This document shows positions 29,934 through 39,315 of a DNA stretch of 64,000 nt, piece after piece. The stretch covers positions 248,001 through 312,000 of the forward strand of contig NZ_BAYX01000009.1 in NCBI RefSeq assembly GCF_000696095.1, given 5' to 3'. Position numbers and translations under genes: made by a program. The notes under the pieces were generated by a model. That model searched no databases and was not told the origin of the DNA. It saw only the letters and a list, made by a program, of their open reading frames with translations. The first letter of the stretch is position 1. Each line of letters starts with the position of its first letter. The DNA comes from Rhizobium rhizogenes NBRC 13257 (lineage in GTDB: Bacteria; Pseudomonadota; Alphaproteobacteria; Rhizobiales; Rhizobiaceae).

Positions 29934-30347
29934 TCAGGCGCGGATATCGAGCACGCGGTCGCGATGCGCCGGATGCGTGCTGTAGACGAAGATCTTGTTC
30001 ATCTCCTTCTCCGACAGCAGCCGCAGGAAGCGGACCTCCACCGTATTGTTGGAAAAGATCTTCATCAGCACGCAGCCAATCTTGCTGATGCGGGCATCGG
30101 GGATGTCGAGATAAAATTGCTTCGGCAGATTGAACTGCGTGAGGATCGCCAGAATCGCGCAGGTCTGCGAGATGCGAATAATGTCGCAACGGCGCGAGGC
30201 CAGATTCATGACGCCTTTTTGGGTGTACTCGATCCGTGCCGCGTTCATCGTGTCCTGCATCCTGTACCGCACCTCACGGTCGTACATGAAGGACTCTTCC
30301 TTATTGAGAAAATGCTGGCCTGAATTCGCTGCGCCGCGAGCTGCCAT
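29934..30347 (-). CDS. Degenerate PilZ-like protein
   Basis: A 137-residue protein (117 if translation starts at ATG 30287). The region SRRCDIIRISQTCAIL and the later IGCVL...VEVRFL have the strand pattern of a PilZ domain. The c-di-GMP signature is degraded: the D/N and final G of (D/N)xSxxG are replaced by R and A. Binding of c-di-GMP is therefore doubtful. It is monocistronic and convergent with tetR, 39 bp apart. Confidence 0.55.
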   Translation of the reverse strand: MAARGAANSGQHFLNKEESFMYDREVRYRMQDTMNAARIEYTQKGVMNLASRRCDIIRISQTCAILAILTQFNLPKQFYLDIPDARISKIGCVLMKIFSNNTVEVRFLRLLSEKEMNKIFVYSTHPAHRDRVLDIRA

Positions 30348-30415
30348 TGCCGTAAATCCCTAGAGTAGCTTACGGATCACACGCTACCAGCGGGTATTTA
30401 ACAGAAGGTTTGGAA

Positions 30416-30463
30416 GCGCTAGCCCAAGTTGCATTTATTTTATGAATTTGATCGGGCTAGCGC
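30416..30463. repeat. Inverted repeat between aglK and the PilZ-like gene
   Basis: Arms GCGCTAGCCC (30416-30425) and GGGCTAGCGC (30454-30463) are perfect complements around a 28-base AT-rich loop. Downstream of the aglK stop (reverse strand), so it may help end the agl transcript; the large loop makes a simple terminator doubtful. Confidence 0.5.
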
Positions 30464-30486
30464 AGCTGCACCCTTGGCAAGGTGCC

Positions 30487-31578
30487 TTATTGCTTACGGT
30501 AGGTATGGCCTTCGGCATCGAAGAGATGCAGCTTCTGCCGGTCGGCCGCAAAGCGCATCTTTTGCCCGCGCTTGACGTCCGCGATGCCGGGGATCTTAAC
30601 GATGATCGGCTCGCCGTCCACCAGACCCTCGATATAGAGCTGCGTGACTTCGCCGAGCGCTTCGACGATCGAGACCTCGCCTTCGAAGAGGTAATTCTCG
30701 TCGGTGGCGACCCGCAGGTCTTCCGGGCGAACGCCGAAGCTCGCGGTCTTGCCGCGCTCGGAGGCCGCCGTCGAGATATCGAGGGTCACCGACTTGCCGC
30801 CCGTCAGCGTCACCGTCGTCTTTTCGCCAGCCTCGGTCATCGTCGCCGGGATGATGTTCATGGCCGGCGAGCCGATGAACTTTGCGACGAAGAGGTTGGC
30901 CGGATGCTCGTAAAGCTCAAGCGGTGCGCCCACCTGCTCGACCCGGCCGGCCGACAGCACGACGATGCGATCGGCAAGCGTCATGGCTTCGACCTGGTCG
31001 TGGGTGACGTAAATCATCGTGGTCTCGGGCATGGATTCGCTGAGCTTGGCGATTTCGATGCGGGTCGCGACGCGCAAGGCCGCATCGAGGTTCGACAACG
31101 GCTCGTCGAAGAGGAAGACCTTCGGGTTGCGGCAGATGGCGCGGCCAATGGCAACGCGCTGGCGCTGGCCGCCCGAAAGTGCCTTGGGCAGGCGCTCGAG
31201 ATATTGCGTCAGCTGAAGGCTCGCCGCCGCAGCGCGAACGCGGCGGTCGATCTCCTTCTTGTTTTCCTTGGCGATCCGCATGCCGAAGGCCATGTTGTCG
31301 TAGACCGTCATATGCGGATAGAGGGCATAGGACTGGAAGACCATCGCGATGCCGCGCCTGGAGGGCGGCACTTCGTTGACCTTCTGCCCCGCGATGAGCA
31401 TGTCGCCGGCGGTGATGCTCTCCAGACCGGCGATCATGCGCAACAAGGTGGATTTGCCGCATCCGGAGGGTCCAACGAAGACGATGAACTCGCCTTGCTG
31501 GATCTCCAGATCGATGCCGTGCAGGACGTGCACGCTTCCGTATGACTTACGGATGTCCTTTAGAACCAGTCCCGTCAT
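30487..31578 (-). CDS. aglK: Alpha-glucoside ABC transporter ATP-binding protein
   Basis: A 363-residue MalK/UgpC-type ATPase. Walker A GPSGCGKST, signature LSGGQRQRVAIGRAI, Walker B VFLFDEPLSNLD and H-loop THDQVEAMTLAD are visible, with a C-terminal TOBE region. The ATG at 31578 has a GGAGGG ribosome site. Last gene of aglEFGAK; it energises AglF/AglG. Confidence 0.93.
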   Translation of the reverse strand: MTGLVLKDIRKSYGSVHVLHGIDLEIQQGEFIVFVGPSGCGKSTLLRMIAGLESITAGDMLIAGQKVNEVPPSRRGIAMVFQSYALYPHMTVYDNMAFGMRIAKENKKEIDRRVRAAAASLQLTQYLERLPKALSGGQRQRVAIGRAICRNPKVFLFDEPLSNLDAALRVATRIEIAKLSESMPETTMIYVTHDQVEAMTLADRIVVLSAGRVEQVGAPLELYEHPANLFVAKFIGSPAMNIIPATMTEAGEKTTVTLTGGKSVTLDISTAASERGKTASFGVRPEDLRVATDENYLFEGEVSIVEALGEVTQLYIEGLVDGEPIIVKIPGIADVKRGQKMRFAADRQKLHLFDAEGHTYRKQ

Positions 31579-31599
31579 CTCTGCCCTCCTCCCAGGCAC

Positions 31600-33252
31600 T
31601 CAGGCCAGACGCGCGAAATAAGCGCCCCAGGCCGGAATATCGATCTTGTTGCCGTAATTGTTGCTTGCAAAACCATGGCCGGTCAGGGCCTGCCAGTTCC
31701 CCTCGGGCAGGGCCGCGGCCGCCTCCGTGGCGCTCATGTTGAAGACGCAGAGAATGGTCTCGTCGTCATGGCGGCGCGTATAGATCAGCACGTCGTCCTG
31801 CGGCTCGACGAAAGCAATCTCGCCCTTGGCAAAGGCCGGATGCTGCTTTCGGAAGGCCAGGAAACGGCGGTACTGCTCCAGCACCGAATTCTCGTCGCCC
31901 TGCTGCACGCTGACGGCGCGCAGAATGTGTTCCACCGGCACCGGCAGCCAGGGCTTCACCGTCGAGAAGCCGCCCTGCGCCATCTGGCTGTCCCAGACCA
32001 TCGGCGTGCGGCAACCGTCACGGCCCTTGAATTCCGGCCAGAACTGGATACCGTAGGGATCCTGCAGATCTTGATAGGAGAGCTCGGCTTCCGTCAGGCC
32101 GAGTTCCTCGCCCTGATAGATGCAGACCGAGCCGCGCAACGTCAGAAGCAGGGCCGCATATTGCTTGGCGAAGGCATCGCGGTCGGCAACCAAGTTGCCC
32201 CAGCGGCTGACATGGCGCACCACATCATGGTTCGAGAACGCCCAGCATGCCCAGCCGTCCGGCGCAGCCGCGCCGAAATCGTCCATGACCTCTTCGACAC
32301 GGTCCGGCGACAGCGCATCCGGCGACAGGAACTCGAAGGCGTAGCACATATGCATCTTATCATCGCCGGCGGTATATTCGCCGACGATCTCAAGGCCGCG
32401 CTGACTGTCGCCGACTTCGCCGACAGCGGCGATTGCCGGGTATTCATCGAGCACGGCGCGGAAGCGCTTCAGGAATGCCAGGTTCTCCGGACGGTTCTTG
32501 TCGTAGAGATGCTCCTGGAAATTATACGGATTGACCGCCGGTGCGGTCGAAGCGTTGCGGCGCGCCGGCTCGAGCGCCGGGTTGTCGCGCAGTTCCCTGT
32601 CGTGGAAATAGAAATTGATGGTGTCGAGGCGGAAACCGTCGACGCCGCGATCCAGCCAGAAGCGCACGACATTGAGCAGACGATCCTGCACTTCAGGATT
32701 ATGCAGGTTCATGTCCGGCTGCGAAGTCAGGAAGTTATGCATATAGTACTGCATACGGGTCGGATCCCACGCCCATGCCGAGCCGCCGAAGATCGACAGC
32801 CAGTTGTTGGGCGGCGTACCGTCCGGCTTGGCATCGGTCCAGACATACCAGTCGGCCTTGGGATTGTCCTTGCTGGAACGGCTCTCGACGAACCAGGGGT
32901 GGCGGTCGGAGCTGTGCGACAGCACCAGGTCGATCATCACCTTGATACCGAGACGATGCGCCTCGCTCATCATCACATCGAAATCGGCAAGCGTGCCGAA
33001 GATCGGATCGACATCCTCGTAATCGGAAACATCGTAGCCGAAATCGCGCATCGGCGAGGTGAAGAACGGCGAAATCCAGATTGCGTCGACGCCGAGGGCC
33101 GCGACATGCGGCAGACGGGCGGCAATGCCCTTGAGGTCGCCGATACCGTCGCCATTGGAGTCCTGATAGGAGCGCGGATAGATCTGATAGATCACGGCTC
33201 CCCGCCACCAGTCCTTGTCCACGGTCGCAATCGATTGAGAGGCAATGCTCAT
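31600..33252 (-). CDS. aglA: Alpha-glucosidase (GH13)
   Basis: A 550-residue cytoplasmic glycoside hydrolase of family 13 (oligo-1,6-glucosidase/alpha-glucosidase subgroup). The conserved regions DLVLSHSSD, GFRLD (nucleophile Asp), VGEVGD (acid/base Glu) and SNHD (third acid) are present, and the QIYPRSYQDSNGDGIGDL start is typical. No signal peptide, so it acts on sucrose, maltose or trehalose after import by AglEFGK. Fourth gene of the operon. Confidence 0.95.
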   Translation of the reverse strand: MSIASQSIATVDKDWWRGAVIYQIYPRSYQDSNGDGIGDLKGIAARLPHVAALGVDAIWISPFFTSPMRDFGYDVSDYEDVDPIFGTLADFDVMMSEAHRLGIKVMIDLVLSHSSDRHPWFVESRSSKDNPKADWYVWTDAKPDGTPPNNWLSIFGGSAWAWDPTRMQYYMHNFLTSQPDMNLHNPEVQDRLLNVVRFWLDRGVDGFRLDTINFYFHDRELRDNPALEPARRNASTAPAVNPYNFQEHLYDKNRPENLAFLKRFRAVLDEYPAIAAVGEVGDSQRGLEIVGEYTAGDDKMHMCYAFEFLSPDALSPDRVEEVMDDFGAAAPDGWACWAFSNHDVVRHVSRWGNLVADRDAFAKQYAALLLTLRGSVCIYQGEELGLTEAELSYQDLQDPYGIQFWPEFKGRDGCRTPMVWDSQMAQGGFSTVKPWLPVPVEHILRAVSVQQGDENSVLEQYRRFLAFRKQHPAFAKGEIAFVEPQDDVLIYTRRHDDETILCVFNMSATEAAAALPEGNWQALTGHGFASNNYGNKIDIPAWGAYFARLA

Positions 33253-33294
33253 TCTGTATAGGTCCTGTATGAATACTTAAGCTGAGGTCTTTGA

Positions 33295-34458
33295 TCAGCC
33301 CCCCTTCACCGACCCGGAGAGCAGACCACGCACGAGGTAGCGCTGCAGACCGAAGAAGACGAGGAGCGGGATCAGAATGGTGACGAAGGCCGAGGCCGTC
33401 AGGATCTCCCAATTGCCGCCGCGCGAGCCGAGCAGCGCGTTCAAGGCGGCAGTGAGAACCAGGTGATCCTTGTCGGTGCCGAGGAACACCATGGCGATCA
33501 GAAGGTCGTTCCAGACCCAGAGGAACTGGAAGATCGCGAAGGAGGCGAGCGCCGGGAAGGATAGCGGCAGGATGATCTTGACGAAGATGTCGAAGTCGCT
33601 GGCGCCGTCGACGCGGGCGGATTCGATGATCTCCTTCGGCAGGCCGGCGATATAATTGCGCAGAAGATAGATGGCGAGCGGCAGACCGAAGGCCGTATGC
33701 GCCATCCAGATGCCGGGATAGGTCTTCGACGGCACGCCGAACATCTGGCCGATCTCGTTATAGATGCGCAGCAACGGGATCAGCGACATCTGCAACGGCA
33801 CGACGATGAGGCCGACCACAAGTGCGATCAGCAGCGCGCGGCCGGGAAACTCCATCCAGGCGAGCGCATAGGCCGCGAAAGCCGCGATCAGGATCGGGAT
33901 AACCGTCGCCGGAATGGTAACCGTCAGCGAATTGATGAAGGACTGGCCGACGCCCTCGCCCGTCAGAACGTTGCGATAATTCTCCAGGGTGAATTGCGGC
34001 GGTGTGGCGATGGTCAGATAGATGCGCTTGGCGCGCGCATCCGCCTCGAAAGCCCCGTTCTTCTGGTAGCGGTAGCTGCCGTCGGCATTGACGATGAGCG
34101 TCTCGCCATTGCCGAGGTCGGCGGCCGAGCCGACCTTGTAAGCCGCCGGTTCCTGTACGCGCATACCGAAGGCTTCGATCCTGCCGTTACCGCTATTGCC
34201 TTCGCCGGCAACCGTACCGGCGATGACGTAATTGGGGCCATCCTGCACCGCCTTGTCGGGGCCGGCCAGGCGCACGGCCGCCGTCTGCGATGAGCCAGAG
34301 AAACCCGTCCACCAGCCGGAGACGACGATCTGGTCCTTGTCGCGGAGCGCGGTGACGAAGATGCCGAGCGTCGGCAGCAGCCAGAGAAGGACGATGACCA
34401 GAACACAGAAGTGAACGAAGAGGCGGGCGGGGCCGATGCGGCCGAGGTTTCCAATCAT
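33295..34458 (-). CDS. aglG: Alpha-glucoside ABC transporter permease, with large first periplasmic loop
   Basis: A 387-residue permease. A first helix near residues 12-34 is followed by an extended periplasmic segment of roughly 100 residues (about 38-150, rich in Gly/Ala), then the usual helices and an EAA loop (IESARVDGASDFDIFVKIILP). Such a loop, as in some maltose-type permeases, may contact the binding protein. The start ATG at 34458 is one base before the aglF stop region. Confidence 0.93.
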   Translation of the reverse strand: MIGNLGRIGPARLFVHFCVLVIVLLWLLPTLGIFVTALRDKDQIVVSGWWTGFSGSSQTAAVRLAGPDKAVQDGPNYVIAGTVAGEGNSGNGRIEAFGMRVQEPAAYKVGSAADLGNGETLIVNADGSYRYQKNGAFEADARAKRIYLTIATPPQFTLENYRNVLTGEGVGQSFINSLTVTIPATVIPILIAAFAAYALAWMEFPGRALLIALVVGLIVVPLQMSLIPLLRIYNEIGQMFGVPSKTYPGIWMAHTAFGLPLAIYLLRNYIAGLPKEIIESARVDGASDFDIFVKIILPLSFPALASFAIFQFLWVWNDLLIAMVFLGTDKDHLVLTAALNALLGSRGGNWEILTASAFVTILIPLLVFFGLQRYLVRGLLSGSVKGG

Positions 34459-34459
34459 G

Positions 34460-35476
34460 TCAGCGCCCCTTCGTTTCGGCGTTCGCACGACGGATGTTCC
34501 AGATCATAATCGGCGTCACCGCCGCCATAATGACAAGCGCGATCACGGCACTGCGGCCGGAATCGCCGCCGCCGCGGAACATCCAGTTGAACATCAGATT
34601 TGCCAGAACCATCGTGTTCCACTGGCCGTTGGTCATGGTCAGCACGATGTCGAACACCTTGAGGACGAGGATGGTGATCGTGGTCCAGACGGTGGCGATC
34701 GTGCCCCAGACCTGCGGCACCATGATCTTCCAGAAGATCTGCCAGCCATTGGCGCCATCGATGACGGCCGCTTCGATGGTTTCCTCGGAAATGCCGCGCA
34801 ACGCCGCCGACAGAATGACCATGGCAAAGCCGGTCTGGATCCAGATCAGCATGACCATCAGGAAGAAATTGTTCCAGAAGGGGATGGTGATCCAGACTTC
34901 CGGCGTGCCGCCGAAAAGCTGCACGACCGCGTTCAGGAGGCCGATCTGCGTGTCGGTGCCGCCGCGATACTCGTAGATGAATTTCCAGATGACCGACGCG
35001 CCGACAAAGGAGATCGCCATCGGCATGAAGATGACCGCCTTGGCGATGTTGCCCCACCAGATGCGGTCGGTCATCACGGCGATCACCAGGCCGAAGAAGG
35101 TGCAGGCAGCCGGCACGACGGCAAGCCACAGGATGTTGTTGAAGATCGACTGGCGGAATTCCGTGTCGTTGAAGGCCCAGACATAGTTGGCTGCACCGAC
35201 GAACTTACTGCCGTCAGGACCATAGAAGGACAGGATGAAGGTCGCGACCACCGGATAGACCAGATAGACGGCAAGCAGCAGGAGTGCCGGCCCGAGGAAA
35301 AGCCAGGGACGGATCAGTCCGCGACGACGCAGATTGACTGCGACCCGGTGGACATCGTCACCCTCTTTTGCCGGGAAAATCAGGTCCAGCAACTTGTTGG
35401 AAAACAGAAAATACGCGGCACAGACGGCAACGCCGAATATCATGGCTCCGACCGCCGACAGGATCTGCGAAATCAT
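34460..35476 (-). CDS. aglF: Alpha-glucoside ABC transporter permease
   Basis: A 338-residue permease with an N-terminal helix and charged linker (about 1-60) before the core membrane domain. The EAA loop IEAAVIDGANGWQIFWKIMVPQ is clear. The ATG at 35476 has GGGAGGG upstream; an in-frame extension of 31 codons is rejected for that reason. Partner of AglG. Confidence 0.93.
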   Translation of the reverse strand: MISQILSAVGAMIFGVAVCAAYFLFSNKLLDLIFPAKEGDDVHRVAVNLRRRGLIRPWLFLGPALLLLAVYLVYPVVATFILSFYGPDGSKFVGAANYVWAFNDTEFRQSIFNNILWLAVVPAACTFFGLVIAVMTDRIWWGNIAKAVIFMPMAISFVGASVIWKFIYEYRGGTDTQIGLLNAVVQLFGGTPEVWITIPFWNNFFLMVMLIWIQTGFAMVILSAALRGISEETIEAAVIDGANGWQIFWKIMVPQVWGTIATVWTTITILVLKVFDIVLTMTNGQWNTMVLANLMFNWMFRGGGDSGRSAVIALVIMAAVTPIMIWNIRRANAETKGR

Positions 35477-35608
35477 CTTTCCCTCCCGATTTTTTTGCTT
35501 GCTCGAAGCCATCCGCCCGGCATCGTCGGCGCTCTCCAGGGCACCGATCGTCGCAAGGCAGATCGGCATCGCCGAGAGATACCGGCGATGCCTTTGCGCA
35601 ATGTCAGA

Positions 35609-36970
35609 CTACTTGATGCCGTCCCAAGCCTTCTGGATCGCGTCAGCCGAGTCCTGCGCCGACTTGCCGCCGACGAAGTCCACCATGCCGGTCCAGAACG
35701 CGCCCGCACCGATCTTGCCCGGCATCAGGTCGGAACCGTCGAAGCGGAAGGTCGTGGCGGTCGTCAGCAGTTCGCCTTCCTTCTTCATCGTATCGTTGGC
35801 GTAGGTGGCCGTGTTGACGCCCTTATACGGAGTCAGGAAGCCGGACTGCGCCATCCAGACTTCCTGGGCGATCGGCGTCTGCAGGAACTGGATGAAGGCG
35901 CGCGCAGCCTTCGAGTCCTTGGTGATCGCCGCCAGCGTGCCGGCACCGAGAACCGGCTTGCCGAGCTCCGGATGCGCTGCATAGGGCGGGAAGTAGAAGA
36001 AGTCCGCATCCTGGCCGAGCTTCGTGCCCTCCGGGAAGAAGGACGGAATGAAGGAGGCCTGCTTATGCAGATAGCACTTCGGCGGAACCGCGAAGAGGCC
36101 CTTCGGGCTATCGCGGAAGTCGGTCGAGGCGACGGCGGCGACACCACCGTTCACGTATTTGGCATTCTTGGCAAACTTGCCGAATTCGTCGATGGCGTTG
36201 ACCACCTTCGGATCGTTGAACTTCAGGCTGTTATCGACCCAGCCGTCATAATCCTGCGGCGATACGGTACGCAGCATCAGGTCTTCGACCCAGTCGGTCG
36301 CCGGCCAGCCGGTGGCGCCGCCCGAACCGAGGCCGATGCACCAGGGGGTGCCGCCGTCCTTGACGATCTGGTCGGAGAGCTTGAACAGGTCTTCCATGGT
36401 GGTGGGGACCTTGTAACCGGCTTCCTCGAAGTTTTCCGGCACGTACCAGACGAGCGACTTCAAGTCGGCCTTGTACGGGAAGGCATAGAAGGCATCCTTG
36501 CCATCCTTGCCCTTATAGGTGCCATAACCGACCCAGCTATCGCCGGCGCCGTAGTTTGTCTTGACCCAGGAGGCCAGATCGTCACCGAGCGGCGCCAGAT
36601 AACCCTTGCTGGCGAGGTTGGCGAGCAAACCCGGCTGCGGCAGGATCGCGACGTTCGGCGGCGAGCCGGCCTGGGTGTCGATGACGATCTGCTGCTCATA
36701 GTTTTCCGAAGATGAATATTTTACGTTCGCGCCGGTCGCCTCGGTGAAATAATTCAGAACGCTGGTGAAGAGTGCTTCATCCTCGCCACGCCAAGGACCG
36801 AAGATGGTCAGCGTCTCGCCCTTCAGATCCGCGTGGGCGGACTTGAAGTCGTCATAGCTCTTCCAGTTGAACTTCGCATCCTGACCGGGCTGGAATTTCA
36901 GATCGGCCGACATCGCCGTTCCGGCCGCCAGGGCGGCAGCGGCAACTGTCATCAAAAACAACTTCTTCAT
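35609..36970 (-). CDS. aglE: Alpha-glucoside-binding periplasmic protein
   Basis: A 453-residue precursor with a Sec signal (cleavage likely after AMSA near 22). It belongs to the extracellular solute-binding protein family 1 (GAFWTGMVDFVGGKSAQDSAD at the C-terminus). The GGGAGGA ribosome site supports ATG 36970. First gene of aglEFGAK; divergent from aglR. Likely ligands are sucrose, maltose and trehalose, by analogy with Sinorhizobium meliloti. Confidence 0.95.
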   Translation of the reverse strand: MKKLFLMTVAAAALAAGTAMSADLKFQPGQDAKFNWKSYDDFKSAHADLKGETLTIFGPWRGEDEALFTSVLNYFTEATGANVKYSSSENYEQQIVIDTQAGSPPNVAILPQPGLLANLASKGYLAPLGDDLASWVKTNYGAGDSWVGYGTYKGKDGKDAFYAFPYKADLKSLVWYVPENFEEAGYKVPTTMEDLFKLSDQIVKDGGTPWCIGLGSGGATGWPATDWVEDLMLRTVSPQDYDGWVDNSLKFNDPKVVNAIDEFGKFAKNAKYVNGGVAAVASTDFRDSPKGLFAVPPKCYLHKQASFIPSFFPEGTKLGQDADFFYFPPYAAHPELGKPVLGAGTLAAITKDSKAARAFIQFLQTPIAQEVWMAQSGFLTPYKGVNTATYANDTMKKEGELLTTATTFRFDGSDLMPGKIGAGAFWTGMVDFVGGKSAQDSADAIQKAWDGIK

Positions 36971-37038
36971 GTGGTTGTCCTCCCAAATACAAATCTTACG
37001 AGCCGAGCACATCCCGCGTGCTGTGCGCTCATTTTCTC

Positions 37039-37048
37039 AAAGCGCTTT
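37039..37048. promoter_or_regulatory. LacI-type operator, aglE-proximal
   Basis: Palindrome AAAGCGCTTT, 69 bases upstream of the aglE start. The same 10-mer, followed by GG, recurs at 37201-37210. The AAnCGnTT pattern is standard for LacI-family repressors such as AglR. Confidence 0.8.
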
Positions 37049-37200
37049 GGCTACTCACTCATCCCATTGCAGCCGACGCGGAGTCAAGCGATTTTGCGTA
37101 TTTGGCCGCAATGCACAGCATATCTCGCGTTGCAGCATGAAATGGATGGCAATATTTCGCTATTTGTCTTGTTTCAAATGCGTGTCTTGCTACATAGTTA

Positions 37201-37210
37201 AAAGCGCTTT
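37201..37210. promoter_or_regulatory. LacI-type operator, aglR-proximal
   Basis: Second AAAGCGCTTT palindrome, centre-to-centre 162 bp from the first and about 70 bp upstream of the aglR start. Two sites allow DNA looping by a dimer-of-dimers and autoregulation of aglR. The 309-bp aglE-aglR gap otherwise shows no gene. Confidence 0.75.
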
Positions 37211-37279
37211 GGAAGCCGGTCGCCTGGCGGGAGGGATTTGGGCGTCATCGCGGCGGGGGAGATGGAGGAGCCAAATCAA

Positions 37280-38305
37280 GTGAATCTGAAGCAGCTATCG
37301 CAAATGCTCGGCCTGTCGCAGACCACGGTCAGCCGCGCGCTGAATGGGTATCCGGAAGTCAACCGCGAGACCCGTGAGCGCGTGCTCAAGGCGGTTCAGG
37401 AAACGGGTTATCGGCCCAACAAGGCAGCGCAGCGGCTGGCAACCGGCAAGGCCGGCTCGATCGGCTTGGTCATGCCGACCGCGCCCGGCAACCCCACCGA
37501 CCTGCATTTCGGCGAGTTCCTGACCGGGCTTGGCGAAGAGGCGCTGCGGCACGATTTCCATTTCGTCGTGACGCCCGCCGATCCGAACGACGAGGTCGGC
37601 GCATTGAAGCGGCTTGCCGTCAGCGGCAATGTCGACGCCCTGTTCGTCAACTATATGCGCGGCCACGATCCTCGCCTCGACATGCTGAAATCGCTCTCCA
37701 TGCCCTTCCTCGTACATGGGCGGTCCATCGGCTCGGAGCCGGATTATCCCTTTCTCGACATCGATAACGAAGCGGCCTTCTACGACGCCACCAAGCTGCT
37801 GCTACAGCTTGGTCACAGGCGTTTCGCGCTACTGAACGGCCCCATGTATCTCGATTTTGCGATCCGGCGGAAAAACGGCGTAGACGCCGCCCTTGCCGAG
37901 CGCGGTCTGGCGCTGGACGAAGCCTGTATCAGCCATACGGCAATGACCGATGAACAGGGCCTGCTCATCATGGAGCGCATTCTGCAACTCGACAAACGGC
38001 CGACCGCCATTCTTTGCTCCAGTACCGTGCTGGCGCTGGGCGCGGTGCGCGCCATCAACCAGGCAAAACTGAAGCTCGGCGAGGATATCTCGCTGATTGC
38101 CCATGACGACGTGCTGACGCTTCTGAAACCGGAGAATTTCACCGTGCCGCTGACGACCACGCGCTCGTCGCTGCGCGCTGCCGGCGTACGCATTGCCGAG
38201 CGGCTGATCGCCGGGATCAAGCATACGGAGACATTCCCTGAACAGGAGCTTTGGAAGACCGAACTAATCGTTCGCGCCTCGACCGGCGTGGCGCCGGCCG
38301 AATAG
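37280..38305 (+). CDS. aglR: LacI-family repressor of the alpha-glucoside genes
   Basis: A 341-residue regulator. The HTH (LKQLSQMLGLSQTTVSRALN) is at the very N-terminus, and a periplasmic-binding-protein-like effector domain fills the rest. I prefer the GTG at 37280: GGAGGAG lies nine bases before it and it gives the standard LacI N-terminus. ATG 37262 or TTG 37238 are alternatives. Divergent from aglE with two LacI operators between, so alpha-glucosides should relieve its repression. Confidence 0.92.
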   Translation: MNLKQLSQMLGLSQTTVSRALNGYPEVNRETRERVLKAVQETGYRPNKAAQRLATGKAGSIGLVMPTAPGNPTDLHFGEFLTGLGEEALRHDFHFVVTPADPNDEVGALKRLAVSGNVDALFVNYMRGHDPRLDMLKSLSMPFLVHGRSIGSEPDYPFLDIDNEAAFYDATKLLLQLGHRRFALLNGPMYLDFAIRRKNGVDAALAERGLALDEACISHTAMTDEQGLLIMERILQLDKRPTAILCSSTVLALGAVRAINQAKLKLGEDISLIAHDDVLTLLKPENFTVPLTTTRSSLRAAGVRIAERLIAGIKHTETFPEQELWKTELIVRASTGVAPAE

Positions 38306-38311
38306 TTCAAA

Positions 38312-39211
38312 TCAGAATTTCGGCGCACTCTTGCCGGCTGCCCGATACGCGGCGATGACGGTATTGGCCATCAGCATGGCAATCGTCATCGGCCCGACAC
38401 CACCCGGAACCGGCGTGATGGCAGCAGCAACATCAGAGGCTTCCGCATAGGCGACATCGCCCACCAGCCGCGTCTTGCCCTCGCCCCGCTCGGGTGCCGC
38501 AATGCGGTTGATGCCGACATCGATGACCGTCGCGCCGGGCTTGATCCAGTCCGCCTTGACCATCTCAGGCCGGCCGACAGCGGCCACCAGAATATCCGCA
38601 CCTCGTGATACAGAGACCAGATCCTTCGTCCTCGAATGTGCCGTCGTCACCGTCGCATTGGCATTCAGCAGCAATTGCGCCATCGGCTTGCCGAACAGGT
38701 TGGAGCGGCCGATGACCACGGCATTCAGACCCGACAGGTCCTCGCCGTGGATGCGGCGGACCAGAAGCATGGCGCCGGCCGGGGTGCAGGAGATCAATCC
38801 CGTTGCCAGATCGCCGGTGGCAAGCTTGCCGGCATTGACCACATGCAGTCCGTCGACATCCTTCTCCGGCCGGATCGACTGGATGATCGGCTCCGAGTTC
38901 AGATGCTTCGGCAAAGGCAGCTGTACCAGGATGCCATGGATGGACGGGTCTTCGTTCAGGGACTGGACGAGGCTTGCCAGTTCCTCCTGCGTCGTCTCGG
39001 CCGGCAGCGTGTGCTGGATGGACTTGAAGCCGCATTCCTTGGCCATCCTGCTCTTCGAAGTCACATAGCTGTGGCTGGCCGGATCATCCCCGACGATCAC
39101 CACCGCAAGACCGGCCTTCACACCCGCATCCCTCTCCAGAGCAGACGTTGCCGTCTTCACCGCCTCGATCACCGAAGCCGCCACCTGCTTGCCGTCGATC
39201 ACAGTCGTCAC
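38312..39211 (-). CDS. folD: Methylenetetrahydrofolate dehydrogenase / methenyltetrahydrofolate cyclohydrolase
   Basis: A 299-residue bifunctional folate enzyme that interconverts methylene-, methenyl- and 10-formyl-tetrahydrofolate with NADP+. The catalytic Lys motif VTSKSRMAKECG, the NADP site GRSNLFGKPMAQLL and the C-terminal PGGVGPMTIAMLMANT are visible. The start is GTG at 39211 with GGGAGA upstream. It is convergent with aglR, 6 bp between. Confidence 0.96.
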   Translation of the reverse strand: MTTVIDGKQVAASVIEAVKTATSALERDAGVKAGLAVVIVGDDPASHSYVTSKSRMAKECGFKSIQHTLPAETTQEELASLVQSLNEDPSIHGILVQLPLPKHLNSEPIIQSIRPEKDVDGLHVVNAGKLATGDLATGLISCTPAGAMLLVRRIHGEDLSGLNAVVIGRSNLFGKPMAQLLLNANATVTTAHSRTKDLVSVSRGADILVAAVGRPEMVKADWIKPGATVIDVGINRIAAPERGEGKTRLVGDVAYAEASDVAAAITPVPGGVGPMTIAMLMANTVIAAYRAAGKSAPKF

Positions 39212-39315
39212 GCGTCTCTCCCGATATAGTTCGGCGGCAATCTACAAGCCGTCGGCCCGGCAGATTTGCCTACGAACGCCCTATGATATCTGAAAGCGGT
39301 AATTGCAAGGAGAAA

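Noticed and set aside
31675..33261. 528-codon forward frame
   Set aside because: Antisense to aglA, whose GH13 motifs are complete.
34436..36715. 759-codon open frame on the forward strand
   Set aside because: It lies wholly opposite aglF and aglE, which are clear family members with ribosome sites; a high-GC antisense shadow.
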